This document shows, piece after piece, positions 9,396 to 18,372 of a stretch of DNA of 64,000 bases. The stretch is taken from contig CAIMEY010000110.1 in assembly GCA_903840165.1 (NCBI GenBank), positions 171,736 through 235,735 of the forward strand, read 5' to 3'. Made by a program: the position numbers and the translations under genes. The notes beneath the pieces were generated by a model, which worked only from the letters and a program-made list of their open reading frames with translations, was not told the DNA's origin and searched no databases. Position 1 is the first letter of the stretch. Each line of letters starts with the position of its first letter. The stretch is from an uncultured Myxococcales bacterium (GTDB lineage: Bacteria > Myxococcota_A > UBA9042).

Positions 9396-11022
9396 AACCC
9401 GCGGAAGACACTGGCTTTGGACGGCGCTGGCGCTCATCGGTGCTGGCTTGGCTTTGCCGCTGGCCGGCCTGGTGCTCGCAGGTGCAGTGCTGTTGGGCGG
9501 GCTCGTCCTTGAGATCCTTCGTCTTCGCAAGGGATTACAGCCACTTAGCCCACCGTGGGGGCTGACGGCTCGTCTCAAGGTCGACAAGGACAGCGATGGC
9601 CACGACTTGGCTGCGCACCGGGTGGGCCGCGAAGTCACGCTAAGGCTGGACCTGCGCATTCCTAAAGCTTTTGATGGCGCACGACTTCAGTTGCTGTCCT
9701 GGTCGCACAGTCCGGGCGTCGAGGTGCAGGACGGCCTTGGCACCTTGGTCGTGCGCAATGGCGAGGCGAGTCTGCAACTGCGGTCCCTACCGCAAAGCGC
9801 TGCAGTTCATCGGATTTTGGGTGTTCAGGCCCGCTTGCAGGATGCGCTTGGGCTGCTGTCGGCGCAGGTCTTTGTGCCTTGTCCTTGTGAACTAGCCGTT
9901 TTGCCAAGGTCTTTGCCCCTGGACCTCAAGAGAGTTGCCGAAACTAGGCGCAATGCGCCGCGTTCTGGGGGAGGGCAGAGGCCCGACAAGGTTCCGGGGC
10001 ACGGCGATGAACTGCGTGAATTGCGTGAGCATTTGCCTGGCGATGCCTACAAGCACATTGCGTGGAAGGCGTCGGCCATCCGCGGCCGGCTGATGGCGCG
10101 CAGTTTCCAGCGCGAGCAGACGCGGGCGCTGTACGTGGTGCTCGACACGGGCGCGACCATGCGCGACGGCCGGCCGGGCCTGGGGCCTCTGGACCAAGCC
10201 CTTGATTTGGTACACTCTTTGGCCGAAGCAGCGGCACGGGCCCACGACCCTTTCGCCTGCGCGCTGGTCGACGGTCGCGTGGTGGACCGTAGGCCGGTTC
10301 ATGAGGGGCTGGCCTCGCTGCGCGACACGGATCGCGCTTTGCTCGACATTCGCCGCGTCGTCGCCGAGGACCTGGCGCCTCTGGATGATTCGGAGCTTTT
10401 CTCGATTGTTAGCCAGTACTTGACGGCCATCGACCGTGTGCCCCTGCCGGTGCCAGACCAGGCGGCTCCGGCCCAACGCATTTGGCGCCAACGTGTGGTG
10501 ATGGCGGCCCTTGCGCGGTTGCCGGATCGCGAACGCCTGCCGCTACTACGCGGTGCCGAGCCAAGCGCAAGGACGGATACCTCGATATTGCGAAGGTTTT
10601 GCCGCGCCATGGACTTGCCGCTGCCCTATCGGACCGCGCACCCGCCGGCCGTCCGGGTTCAAGGCTTGGTCGAAGGGCTCAATGCCGCCGTGACGGCCCG
10701 CAAAGGACCCTTTGCCATCGTGATCGTGTCAGATTTTAGAAGACTTTCAGGTGCTTGTCAGCCATTGTGGCAGGCAGCGGCGCGGGCCAGGCAGTTGGGC
10801 AATCGCGTTCTGGCGGTGGCCGTGCGAGAGGTCGAAGCGGGCGACTTGCTCGACCTGGGCGGTCCCACCGACGATCTTGATACCGTTCGCGGACTTGTGC
10901 GTGCCGACCAGGCTGCGCGGCAACAACTGCTGGACGAACTGACCGACGGTGCACGGCGTGTGGGCGCCGCCTTTCTTGCGGACCCGAATCCCCAAGAATT
11001 AGTCGCACTTTGGCGCGCCTAG
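9388..11022 (+). CDS. DUF58 / VWA-like protein, MoxR partner
   Basis: The ATG at 9388 sits inside the last codons of moxR (8-bp overlap), giving 544 aa. Two closely spaced hydrophobic segments (residues ~8-45) anchor the protein. The DUF58 signature lies near residue 205: GDELRELREHLPGDAYKHI, then WKASA and RLMARSFQRE. It is followed by a VWA-like fold that starts YVVLDTGATMRDG, with a D-x-G/S-type metal site in degenerate form (DTGAT instead of DxSxS). The C-terminal half contains AIVIVSDFRRL and a further alpha/beta region. By family it is the membrane-linked partner of MoxR; the substrate is unknown. No following gene continues the operon. Confidence 0.88.
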   Translation: MLETRGRHWLWTALALIGAGLALPLAGLVLAGAVLLGGLVLEILRLRKGLQPLSPPWGLTARLKVDKDSDGHDLAAHRVGREVTLRLDLRIPKAFDGARLQLLSWSHSPGVEVQDGLGTLVVRNGEASLQLRSLPQSAAVHRILGVQARLQDALGLLSAQVFVPCPCELAVLPRSLPLDLKRVAETRRNAPRSGGGQRPDKVPGHGDELRELREHLPGDAYKHIAWKASAIRGRLMARSFQREQTRALYVVLDTGATMRDGRPGLGPLDQALDLVHSLAEAAARAHDPFACALVDGRVVDRRPVHEGLASLRDTDRALLDIRRVVAEDLAPLDDSELFSIVSQYLTAIDRVPLPVPDQAAPAQRIWRQRVVMAALARLPDRERLPLLRGAEPSARTDTSILRRFCRAMDLPLPYRTAHPPAVRVQGLVEGLNAAVTARKGPFAIVIVSDFRRLSGACQPLWQAAARARQLGNRVLAVAVREVEAGDLLDLGGPTDDLDTVRGLVRADQAARQQLLDELTDGARRVGAAFLADPNPQELVALWRA

Positions 11023-11269
11023 CCCAAGCAGATGTCCGATGGCACGTGTGCCGGTGGATCGTATGGCGACGCGTCGCTGCCATGCCCCGCCGGCAAGGGC
11101 TGCTGCAACTGCCACGAGCGCCAAGAAATCACTTCTATATCAGCGCGCTGACTGAGCCGTGACAGAGGCCAACTGCGGACCATTGCGAATCCCCGTAGCG
11201 CCGTGGTACACCGCCGCGCCCGCAGGCTCCCGTTTCGGGGTGCCAGCCTGCCCAACGCGAGGTTGCCCC

Positions 11270-12466
11270 ATGAAAATTCACGAGTATCAAGGCAAACAGC
11301 TGTTCCATGCCTACGGCGTGCCTGCACCCCAAGGCATTGCAGCCTTCACTGTCGATGAAGCCGTTGCTGCCGCTCAGCAATTGCCGGGTCCCATCTATGT
11401 CGTCAAGGCGCAAATCCACGCCGGCGGACGCGGTCTAGGCGGCGGCGTCAAGGTTTGCAAATCCTTGGCTGAAGTCCAGGAAAAAGCTAAACTTATCCTG
11501 GGGATGACCCTCAAGACCCACCAGACCGGCCCGCACGGCCAGTTGGTGCGCCGTTTGTACATTGAGGCGGGTTGCAACATCGCGCGCGAACTGTACCTCG
11601 GCATGTTGCTCGACCGTGACACGGGCAAGCTTGTGGTCATGGCTTCGACCGAAGGCGGCATGAGCATTGAAGATGTGGCGCACAACACGCCCGAACTCAT
11701 CTTCAAGGAATGGATTGACCCCCGCGTCGGCCTGCAGGCCTTCCAGAGCCAGAAGCTGGCGTTCAAGCTTGGCCTAACTGGCAAGAGTGTGCGTGAATTC
11801 GGCAAGATGTTGGCCAATCTCTACCGGTTGTATGTCGAGAAGGACTGCTCCCTGGTGGAAATCAATCCGCTGGTGGTTTCGGGCGACGGCTCGGTCATCG
11901 CGCTCGATGCGAAAATCAACTTTGATGACAATGCCTTGTACCGCCATCCGGACATCGTCGCCTTTCGCGACCTGGACGAAGAAGACGCGCGCGAAATTGA
12001 AGCCAGCAAGTACGATTTGAATTACGTGCACTTGGACGGCAATGTCGGTTGCTTGGTCAATGGCGCCGGTCTGGCCATGGCGACCATGGACATCCTCAAG
12101 CATTACGGCAGTGAACCCGCGAACTTCCTCGATGTCGGCGGCGGCGCTACGGCAGAAAAGGTCACTGCGGCGTTCAAGATCATCCTCTCAGATTCGCGCG
12201 TACATGCGATTTTCGTGAATATTTTCGGTGGGATCATGAAGTGTGACACCATCGCCACCGGCATCGTCACGGCGGCGCGGGAAGTCGGCATCGACAGGCC
12301 GCTGATTGTCCGTCTGGAAGGCACCAACGTCGGCCTGGGTAAGCAGATTCTCGCCGACAGCGGCCTGCCTATCCAGACGGCTGCGGACATGAAGGATGGC
12401 GCCCAGAAAGCCGTTGCTTCTGCACATAAATACGCTGCTGACAACGGGCTGATGGTGCAAGCCTAG
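11270..12466 (+). CDS. sucC: Succinyl-CoA synthetase, beta subunit
   Basis: The 398-aa product matches the family length. It starts MKIHEYQGKQLF, contains the ATP-grasp elements VVKAQIHAGGRGLGGGVK and VEINPLVV, and the C-terminal ligase domain with FLDVGGGA and NIFGGIMKCD. Together with SucD it converts succinyl-CoA, NDP and phosphate to succinate, CoA and NTP in the TCA cycle. The start at 11270 follows GAGG. The open frame upstream (37 codons) does not match the family and is rejected. sucD follows after 34 bp, so the two form an operon. The 247 bp upstream contain no gene. Confidence 0.97.
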   Translation: MKIHEYQGKQLFHAYGVPAPQGIAAFTVDEAVAAAQQLPGPIYVVKAQIHAGGRGLGGGVKVCKSLAEVQEKAKLILGMTLKTHQTGPHGQLVRRLYIEAGCNIARELYLGMLLDRDTGKLVVMASTEGGMSIEDVAHNTPELIFKEWIDPRVGLQAFQSQKLAFKLGLTGKSVREFGKMLANLYRLYVEKDCSLVEINPLVVSGDGSVIALDAKINFDDNALYRHPDIVAFRDLDEEDAREIEASKYDLNYVHLDGNVGCLVNGAGLAMATMDILKHYGSEPANFLDVGGGATAEKVTAAFKIILSDSRVHAIFVNIFGGIMKCDTIATGIVTAAREVGIDRPLIVRLEGTNVGLGKQILADSGLPIQTAADMKDGAQKAVASAHKYAADNGLMVQA

Positions 12467-12500
12467 CCTTTGTTGAACCTTTGCGCATCCGGAGGCTCCG

Positions 12501-13379
12501 ATGTCCGTACTCGTCAATAAAAATACACGGTTACTGGTTCAAGGCATCACCGGTCAGGCCGGTGCCTTTCACACGCGTCAGGCCATTGCCTATGGCACCC
12601 AAGTGGTTGCCGGTGTGGTTCCTGGCAAGGGCGGCACCCTCTTTGATGATTTGGTGCCGATTTTCAATACCGTTGCCGATGCTGTGGCCGCAACGGGGGC
12701 CAACGCCAGTTCCATCTACGTGCCGCCGCCGTTCGCGGCCGACGCCATCATGGAAGCGGCCGATGCCGGTCTGCCGTTGATCGTCGCGATTACTGAAGGA
12801 ATTCCCGTTCTTGACATGGTTCGCGCCAAGACGTTTCTGGCGGGAACGAGCTCTCGCCTCATCGGGCCCAACTGCCCGGGCATCATCACGCCCGGTCAGT
12901 GCAAGATCGGCATCATGCCGGGGCACATTCACCTGCCGGGACACGTCGGCGTGGTTTCGCGTTCCGGTACGCTGACCTACGAGGCCGTGGGCCAACTCAC
13001 GGCGCTAGGCGTTGGCCAATCGACCTGCATTGGCATCGGTGGCGACCCGGTCAAAGGCACCGATTTCATTGATGCCTTGCAGCTGTTCCAGGACGATCCA
13101 GACACCCATGCGGTTATTATGATTGGCGAAATCGGTGGTTCGGCGGAAGAAGGCGCAGCAGCTTGGGTTAAGGCCAACATGACCAAGCCAGTGGTCGCCT
13201 TCGTCGCTGGCCTGACCGCGCCTCCCGGACGGCGCATGGGCCACGCAGGCGCCATCATCAGCGGTGGCAGTGGCACAGGGCAGTCCAAGATCGCGGCGTT
13301 TGAAGCGTGCGGCATCAAAGTCGCGCCCACGCCTGGGGATTTGGCATCGACGCTTTTGACCATTTGGCAGCCGAAGTAG
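12501..13379 (+). CDS. sucD: Succinyl-CoA synthetase, alpha subunit
   Basis: The 292-aa product has the CoA-binding domain with GITGQAGAFHT, the motif GPNCPGIITPG, and the phospho-His motif GRRMGHAGAIISGG near residue 248, where the catalytic His is transiently phosphorylated. It forms the alpha part of succinyl-CoA synthetase with the adjacent SucC. A strong GGAGG ribosome site precedes the ATG. The following ndk gene interconverts nucleoside triphosphates, which fits an enzyme that may produce GTP or ATP. Confidence 0.97.
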   Translation: MSVLVNKNTRLLVQGITGQAGAFHTRQAIAYGTQVVAGVVPGKGGTLFDDLVPIFNTVADAVAATGANASSIYVPPPFAADAIMEAADAGLPLIVAITEGIPVLDMVRAKTFLAGTSSRLIGPNCPGIITPGQCKIGIMPGHIHLPGHVGVVSRSGTLTYEAVGQLTALGVGQSTCIGIGGDPVKGTDFIDALQLFQDDPDTHAVIMIGEIGGSAEEGAAAWVKANMTKPVVAFVAGLTAPPGRRMGHAGAIISGGSGTGQSKIAAFEACGIKVAPTPGDLASTLLTIWQPK

Positions 13380-13464
13380 TCGGCAGCAGGGCCCGCCAAC
13401 GGATTGCGTAGGCCCCAACATCTTTTCGCGCCATGCGCAACAACTTCATGAATAAGGAAGGAAA

Positions 13465-13887
13465 ATGGCTCTCGAACGCACCCTTTCCATCGTCAAGCCC
13501 GACGGTGTGCAAAATGGCCATATCGGTCACGTTATCAGCAAGTTTGAGACCAATGGCATCGCCATTCGCGCTGCCAAGCTGGTTCACCTGACCCAGGCCC
13601 AGGCGGAAGGTTTCTACGCCGAGCATAAAGGTCGCGGATTTTTTGCAGAACTCATCGAGTTCATGACCTCTGGTCCAGTCGTGTTGCTGATGCTTGAGGG
13701 TGAAAACGTCATCGCCAAGAACCGCGAACTCATGGGCGCTACCGACCCGGCCCAGGCCGCTGAAGGCACGCTGCGCAAGCTGTATGCCGAGTCCAAGGGG
13801 CGCAATACCGTGCACGGTTCGGATAGTCCGGCTTCGGCGGCACGTGAACTGCACTATTTCTTTAATGAAGCTTTCGAGATCGTTTGA
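13465..13887 (+). CDS. ndk: Nucleoside diphosphate kinase
   Basis: At 140 aa this is full length. It begins ALERTLSIVKPDGV, carries KGRGFF and the active-site motif GRNTVHGSDSP with the phospho-accepting His, and ends with the typical FF.EAFEIV. It transfers the gamma phosphate between nucleoside triphosphates and diphosphates through the His intermediate. The AGGAAGG ribosome site is ideal. It is placed directly after sucCD, a common arrangement in proteobacteria, and 60 bp before a thiolase gene. Confidence 0.97.
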   Translation: MALERTLSIVKPDGVQNGHIGHVISKFETNGIAIRAAKLVHLTQAQAEGFYAEHKGRGFFAELIEFMTSGPVVLLMLEGENVIAKNRELMGATDPAQAAEGTLRKLYAESKGRNTVHGSDSPASAARELHYFFNEAFEIV

Positions 13888-13947
13888 TCTCAAGCGGTGG
13901 TAGGTCCGCCGGACGCCTCGGCTGCCCGGCATCGGCAGGAGGTTGTG

Positions 13948-15126
13948 ATGCGTGAAGTTTGGATCGTTGGTGCAGCGCGCACCCCCATTGGTTCCTTTGC
14001 AGGTTCGCTGGCTTCGGTGTCGGCGCCCCGTCTCGGCGCGATTGCGATTGCGCAAGCTGTCAAGCGCTCCGGCGTCGATCCCGACCATGTCCACGAGGTC
14101 TACATGGGCAACGTGCTCCAGGCCAACCTGGGGCAGGCTCCCGCACGCCAAGCAGCGATTTTTGCGGGACTTCCCAAGCACGTGCCCTGCACGACGGTGC
14201 ACAAGGTCTGCGGCTCTGGCCTCAAGACCGTCATGCTCGGCGCTACGGCCATTCGCGCCGGTGAAGCCGATGTGGTGGTTGCAGGTGGCATGGAAAACAT
14301 GAGCCAAGCCCCGTATTACCTTGGGCAAGCCCGGGATGGCTATCGCCTGGGCCACGGCCAACTGATCGACGCTATTGTCAAAGACGGCTTGTGGGACGTG
14401 TACCACGACTTCCACATGGGCAATGCCGCTGAATTGACAGCAAAAGACAAGCACATCACCCGTGAAGCGCAGGACGCCTTCGCCACCGAAAGCTACCGTC
14501 GGGCCTTGGCTGCGCAGGCCAATGGCGCATTTGCTGAGGAAATCGTCACCGTCCCTGTGCCTCAGAAGAAGGGCGACCCGGTCCTGGTGCAGGTCGATGA
14601 AGAGCCCGGCCGCGGAAATCCCAGCAAGTTCGCCGCGCTCAAGCCTTCGTTTCAGAAGGACGGGACCATTACGGCTGCCAATGCCAGTTCCCTCAATGAT
14701 GGCGCGGCCGCCGTGGTCTTGGTCGATGCCGAGCGCGGCCGGCAGCTGGGCCTCAAGCCCCTGGCGCGCATCGTGTCTTTCGCCTCGTTTGCCCAGGCGC
14801 CAGAGCTGTTTACCACGGCTCCTGTTGGCGCTGTGCGCAAGGCGCTGGCCAAGGCGAACCTGCATATCGGCGACATCGATCTCTTCGAGATCAATGAAGC
14901 TTTTTCCGTTGTTTCGCTGGCTTGCAATGAAGGCCTGGGCCTCTCAGCGGACAAGGTCAACGTCAACGGCGGCGCGGTTTCCTTGGGCCATCCCATCGGC
15001 GCCAGCGGCACCCGCGTGCTCGTGACGTTGCTGTACGCACTGCAAGCCCGCAATGCCAAGCGTGGCGTTGCCAGCCTGTGCATCGGCGGCGGTGAAGCAG
15101 CCGCGATGGTCATCGAGCGCCTCTAG
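13948..15126 (+). CDS. Acetyl-CoA C-acetyltransferase (thiolase)
   Basis: The 392-aa product is a biosynthetic/degradative thiolase of the AtoB/PhaA type. The nucleophile Cys88 is in VHKVCGSGLK, the catalytic His in GHPIGASGTR and the second Cys in CIGGGEAAAM, and NEAFSV is present. It condenses two acetyl-CoA to acetoacetyl-CoA or the reverse. AGGAGG precedes the ATG at 13948; an in-frame GTG-like extension of 17 codons upstream is rejected. No other polyhydroxyalkanoate or beta-oxidation gene is next to it, so the pathway cannot be fixed from context. Confidence 0.95.
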   Translation: MREVWIVGAARTPIGSFAGSLASVSAPRLGAIAIAQAVKRSGVDPDHVHEVYMGNVLQANLGQAPARQAAIFAGLPKHVPCTTVHKVCGSGLKTVMLGATAIRAGEADVVVAGGMENMSQAPYYLGQARDGYRLGHGQLIDAIVKDGLWDVYHDFHMGNAAELTAKDKHITREAQDAFATESYRRALAAQANGAFAEEIVTVPVPQKKGDPVLVQVDEEPGRGNPSKFAALKPSFQKDGTITAANASSLNDGAAAVVLVDAERGRQLGLKPLARIVSFASFAQAPELFTTAPVGAVRKALAKANLHIGDIDLFEINEAFSVVSLACNEGLGLSADKVNVNGGAVSLGHPIGASGTRVLVTLLYALQARNAKRGVASLCIGGGEAAAMVIERL

Positions 15127-15477
15127 CCTGCCGGAGGTACTAGTTCACGTAGCCCGAAGTGCTTTCAGGGGTACCGGAAAGCACTCGGCATTGTGGACAT
15201 TGGGCCGGGGACCCGGCCGAACGCAGGGGTGAGTCCGCACGCGCGGGCGGGCCAGGGGGCGGCGCGCCCCCTTGAAACTAGAAGCAAACACCGTACCTCT
15301 GACCCGCAAGGTACTTCGGGTTTGAGGTGCTAGCGCGACCTGCAGCAGAGAACTACGCTTGCGGCCAATGATTTGTGCCCGCCGTCAAGCGATGACTCGG
15401 GCGTGTCGCCCAGCGTCGTTCAGAACCGTCCCCTTGTGCGGGAGGCCTGACGGGCGCTGGCTGTGCTGGAGGTCCGC
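15127..15477. other. Intergenic region holding structured-RNA copy A
   Basis: This 351-bp region separates the thiolase and aminotransferase genes. Positions 15140-15333 are the conserved RNA-like element described separately. The remaining ~140 bp before the aminotransferase show no gene; they presumably hold its promoter. Confidence 0.6.
15140..15333 (+). ncRNA. Putative structured RNA element, copy A
   Basis: This element recurs at 27399-27650. It opens with CTAGT and closes with GAGGTGCTAG. The 5' arm (15151-15170) pairs with the 3' arm (15302-15323) in a long, slightly imperfect stem. Several pairs are G-U when read on the plus strand and would be C-A mismatches on the minus strand, so plus-strand transcription is inferred. 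Blocks nearly identical to copy B include GGGGACCCGGCCGAACGCAG then GGGTGAG, TTGTGGAC, TGAAACTA-AAGCAAACAC, GTACCTC and ACCCGCAAGG. A GC-rich hairpin (AGGGGGC..GCCCCCT) fills the variable region. It does not resemble RNase P, tmRNA, SRP or group I/II intron cores that I know. Family unassigned. Confidence 0.65.
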
Positions 15478-16602
15478 GTGATTCCGATTATTCGCCCCTG
15501 GCTCGGCCAGCAAGAAGCCCAAGCAGCCTACGACGCGGTGATGTCTGGGTGGGTTGCTCAGGGGCCTAAAGTCCTTGAATTTGAAAGAGCCTTTGCAGAC
15601 CATCTAGGCGTAGCCGCGGCGGTGGCGGTGAGTTCCGCAACCACGGGGCTCCACTTGGCCTTGTACGCTGCGGGTGTGCGCGCTGGGGATGAGGTCGTCT
15701 GCCCGTCGCTGTCCTTCATCGCTACAGCAAATGCTGTTCAATATTGCGGTGCTACCCCGGTATTTGCCGACGTCGATGCGCGCAGTCAGAACCTGACGCC
15801 GGCCTCCATCGCCGCCGTCCTGACCGCCAAGACCCGCGCTGTTCTCCTTGTACACCAAGTAGGTATGCCCGCGGATATTGGCGCAATTCGCGGTTTGTTG
15901 CCGCCGTCTGTGGCACTGGTGGAGGACGCAGCCTGCGCCATCGGTTCGACCTACCGCGGCGCCTTGATCGGTCGTCACAGCCCCCAAGCCGTCTTTAGTT
16001 TTCATCCGCGCAAGTTGGTGACCACCGGGGAAGGAGGCATGATTGCGCTTCAAGATCCCGATGTTGCTGCGCACCTGCGAATCTTGCGCCAGCACGGCAT
16101 GAGCCTGTCCGATGTCGCTCGCCACCAGAGCCAGACCTTTGTCCTGGAGCAGTACGAAGAATTAGGCTGGAATTACAGGATGACGGACATACAAGCCGCC
16201 ATCGGACTGGTGCAGTTGGGCAAGCTACCGGCGATGGTGGCGGCCCGGCGTCTACAGGCGGACAGTTATCGGCAATTGTTGTGTCATCGCCAAGACTTGC
16301 TGCTGCCGGAAGACCCGCCGTGGGGCACGACCAATTATCAGTCCTACTGCATCAAGCTCCTGAATCCACGGGTTGATCGCAATAAGGTGCTGCAGCGGCT
16401 TATGGACCGGCAAATCGGCGCCAAGCGGGGGATCATGGCCGCCCACCTCGAAAAAACCTATGCCAAGCAGAGACATGCCTCGCTGCCCGAGACCGAGATC
16501 TGGACCCATCGCTCCCTGGTTCTGCCGATGTTTCACGACATCACCCTGGCCCAGCAGCAGACCGTTGCGACGGCCTTGGAACAAAGTCTGATTGAAGGCT
16601 AA
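15478..16602 (+). CDS. DegT/DnrJ/EryC1-family PLP aminotransferase
   Basis: The GTG at 15478 is chosen because GGAGG lies 6 nt upstream and it begins MIPIIRPWLGQQEA, typical of the family; another GTG at 15463 is possible. The 374-aa enzyme has SSATTGLHLAL (phosphate binding), VEDAACAIGS, and the PLP lysine in FSFHPRKLVTTGEGGM. Family members aminate nucleotide-linked keto-sugars or related keto compounds during polysaccharide or antibiotic-sugar biosynthesis. Neighbouring genes (hexapeptide transferase, asparagine synthetase) fit surface-glycan modification, but no sugar-nucleotide dehydratase is in the window, so the substrate is unknown. Confidence 0.9.
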   Translation: MIPIIRPWLGQQEAQAAYDAVMSGWVAQGPKVLEFERAFADHLGVAAAVAVSSATTGLHLALYAAGVRAGDEVVCPSLSFIATANAVQYCGATPVFADVDARSQNLTPASIAAVLTAKTRAVLLVHQVGMPADIGAIRGLLPPSVALVEDAACAIGSTYRGALIGRHSPQAVFSFHPRKLVTTGEGGMIALQDPDVAAHLRILRQHGMSLSDVARHQSQTFVLEQYEELGWNYRMTDIQAAIGLVQLGKLPAMVAARRLQADSYRQLLCHRQDLLLPEDPPWGTTNYQSYCIKLLNPRVDRNKVLQRLMDRQIGAKRGIMAAHLEKTYAKQRHASLPETEIWTHRSLVLPMFHDITLAQQQTVATALEQSLIEG

Positions 16603-16660
16603 GTCCTTGATATTCGTGCGAAGTCGGCGTCCTTAGCGCAATCGTCAGACGCGGTGTGGC

Positions 16661-17782
16661 ATGGCCGTCCCCCGGCAAATCCTTGTCATCGGTGCTGGCG
16701 TCGTTGGTTTAGCGGTGGCGGCGCGGCTCAGCCGAGCAGGGCTCAACGTCGTCGTCGTGGAGCGAGAACCCCGCGTCGGTCAAGGGATTTCCAGCAGGAG
16801 CAGCGAGGTAGTGCACGGCGGACTGTACTATCCGCCGGACAGCCTTAAGGCGCAGAGTTGCGTCGCTGGGCGCCAAAAACTTCTGCAATTCTGCGTAGAA
16901 CGGCATGTTCGTTGGCGAGCCATCGGCAAACTCATCGTCGCCATCGATCCCGAGCAAGAGGCCGACCTGTCTGCGTTGCAGGCGCGGGCCGAGGCTGCTG
17001 GGGCACCGCAGCTTTGGGCCTTAGAGAGTCCGGCAATTGCAAAGCGTTGGTCGGCACTACGGGCGACGGCGGCACTGTGGTCGCCGGCGACAGCCATCGT
17101 GGATAGCCATGGTTTTATGCAGCAATTGTGGCTGGAGGCGCAGCAGGCGGGGGCCCAAGGGGCGTTTCGCCATGAGGTTGTCGCCGCGCGGCGTGGACCC
17201 GCGGGATGGCAGGTGACGGTGCAGACACCGAGCGATGGCCGGGAACTCCTGAACGTCGATTGCGTTGTCAATGCAGCAGGTTTGGCGGCTGGCCGGGTTG
17301 CAAAACTGGCCGCGGCTGAGGGAAACTGGCCAACCGTCGTGCCCGTAAAGGGGAATTACTTTGCAATTCGGGGAGATGCCCCAGTGGATACCTTGGTCTA
17401 TCCGCTGCCCCAACCGGGATTGCTGGGCCTGGGCACGCACTTGACGCTGGACCTAGCCGGCCGCGCGCGCCTGGGGCCCGATGTCCAATATCCCGTCGCA
17501 GAAGTGGATTTGGCGGTAGACCAAGAGCGCATGGTCCAATGCTTGGCCGCAGCCCAACGGTTCCTCCCATCGTTGCGCCAGGAGGATTTAGTGCCGGATT
17601 ACGCAGGGATGCGTCCCAAACTAGCTGTAGATTCCTGGGCCGATTTCTACCTGGCGGAGGAGTCAGCGCAGGGACTGGCCGGCTGGGTCAACCTCATCGG
17701 CATCGAATCTCCCGGGTTGACTGCAAGCATGGATTTGGCCGATCGCGTCTATTTGCTCCTGCAACAAGCGGCGAAAAACTAG
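16661..17782 (+). CDS. FAD-dependent oxidoreductase, L-2-hydroxyglutarate dehydrogenase (LhgO)-like
   Basis: The 373-aa protein starts with a Rossmann FAD motif (VIGAGVVGLAVAARL). It has the L2HGDH-type block SSRSSEVVHGGLYYPPDSLK and, later, VPVKGNYF and DYAGMRPKL. The DAO/LhgO family oxidises L-2-hydroxyglutarate or similar 2-hydroxy acids to the keto acid and passes electrons to the quinone pool or oxygen. The gene lies 58 bp after the aminotransferase in the same direction. No strong ribosome site is visible before the ATG. Substrate assignment rests on the SSR.SEV.H.G.YYPP block and is moderately firm. Confidence 0.82.
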   Translation: MAVPRQILVIGAGVVGLAVAARLSRAGLNVVVVEREPRVGQGISSRSSEVVHGGLYYPPDSLKAQSCVAGRQKLLQFCVERHVRWRAIGKLIVAIDPEQEADLSALQARAEAAGAPQLWALESPAIAKRWSALRATAALWSPATAIVDSHGFMQQLWLEAQQAGAQGAFRHEVVAARRGPAGWQVTVQTPSDGRELLNVDCVVNAAGLAAGRVAKLAAAEGNWPTVVPVKGNYFAIRGDAPVDTLVYPLPQPGLLGLGTHLTLDLAGRARLGPDVQYPVAEVDLAVDQERMVQCLAAAQRFLPSLRQEDLVPDYAGMRPKLAVDSWADFYLAEESAQGLAGWVNLIGIESPGLTASMDLADRVYLLLQQAAKN

Positions 17783-17788
17783 AAAATG

Positions 17789-18289
17789 CTACTTGTTATA
17801 AGGAGTTAACTGCGTGCGCCCCACGGCGGCTTGGGCCTGGGCTAGCTCGAGCATCTCCTCAGGATCAATGGTCTTTTTCCAAACAGCCGGATTTCCCGCA
17901 ATCAGGCTGTAGGGCGGAAATGTCGACCCCTCGCGCACGACCGCCCCGGCAGCGATCACGCTGTGGTGTCCAATCGTAGAACCCATGAGGACGACAGCAT
18001 TTGTTCCGACAAAGCAGTACTCGCCCAACACCGTCGGCCGGCGGTCGACGTTGGGCCAGCGGCGCTCCGTCACCGTGCGGCGCATGGAGCTATGGGTCAA
18101 AATCTGTACGCCGGATGAGAGGTTACACCCCTGACCAACGCGCAGACCGCCCGATCCGTCGAGGAGCGTAAAGGCACCGATCCAGCAACCGCTGCCGATG
18201 TCCGGCTCGCCGACGACCCAGCAGAGCGGATTGTACGGATTGGCAGGTAGAGGCCAACCTTCTGGAAGTATTGGTAAAGGATCGCTCAT
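17789..18289 (-). CDS. Left-handed beta-helix (hexapeptide) acyltransferase-like protein
   Basis: This 166-aa protein consists largely of hexapeptide-repeat turns: IGSGCWIGAFTLLDGSGG, VGQGCNLSSGVQI, then LGEYCFVGTNAVVLMGSTIG and HHSVIAAGAVVREG. It ends with the usual SLIAGNPAVWKK. The His in LTHSSMRR is a candidate catalytic residue. Such enzymes O- or N-acylate sugars and antibiotics in the cytosol. It converges on the LhgO-like gene with 6 bp between stops and is divergent from the histidine phosphatase. The acyl donor and acceptor are unknown. Confidence 0.85.
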   Translation of the reverse strand: MSDPLPILPEGWPLPANPYNPLCWVVGEPDIGSGCWIGAFTLLDGSGGLRVGQGCNLSSGVQILTHSSMRRTVTERRWPNVDRRPTVLGEYCFVGTNAVVLMGSTIGHHSVIAAGAVVREGSTFPPYSLIAGNPAVWKKTIDPEEMLELAQAQAAVGRTQLTPYNK

Positions 18290-18372
18290 CGTCCACCTGC
18301 CTTGTCACGGAAGGCGCGGGTTCTTGCTGCGCCACTGGGGCATGCTAGCCTTGACCGGCAGCGGAGAGAACC

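Noticed and set aside
13315..14865. 516-codon open frame antisense to sucD, ndk and the thiolase gene
   Set aside because: It mirrors three well-supported genes, has His/Arg/Gly-rich shadow composition and no family features.
15140..15333. Known housekeeping RNA (RNase P, tmRNA, SRP, 6S)
   Set aside because: Conserved core sequences of those RNAs are not present, and two differing copies in 12 kb would be unexpected.
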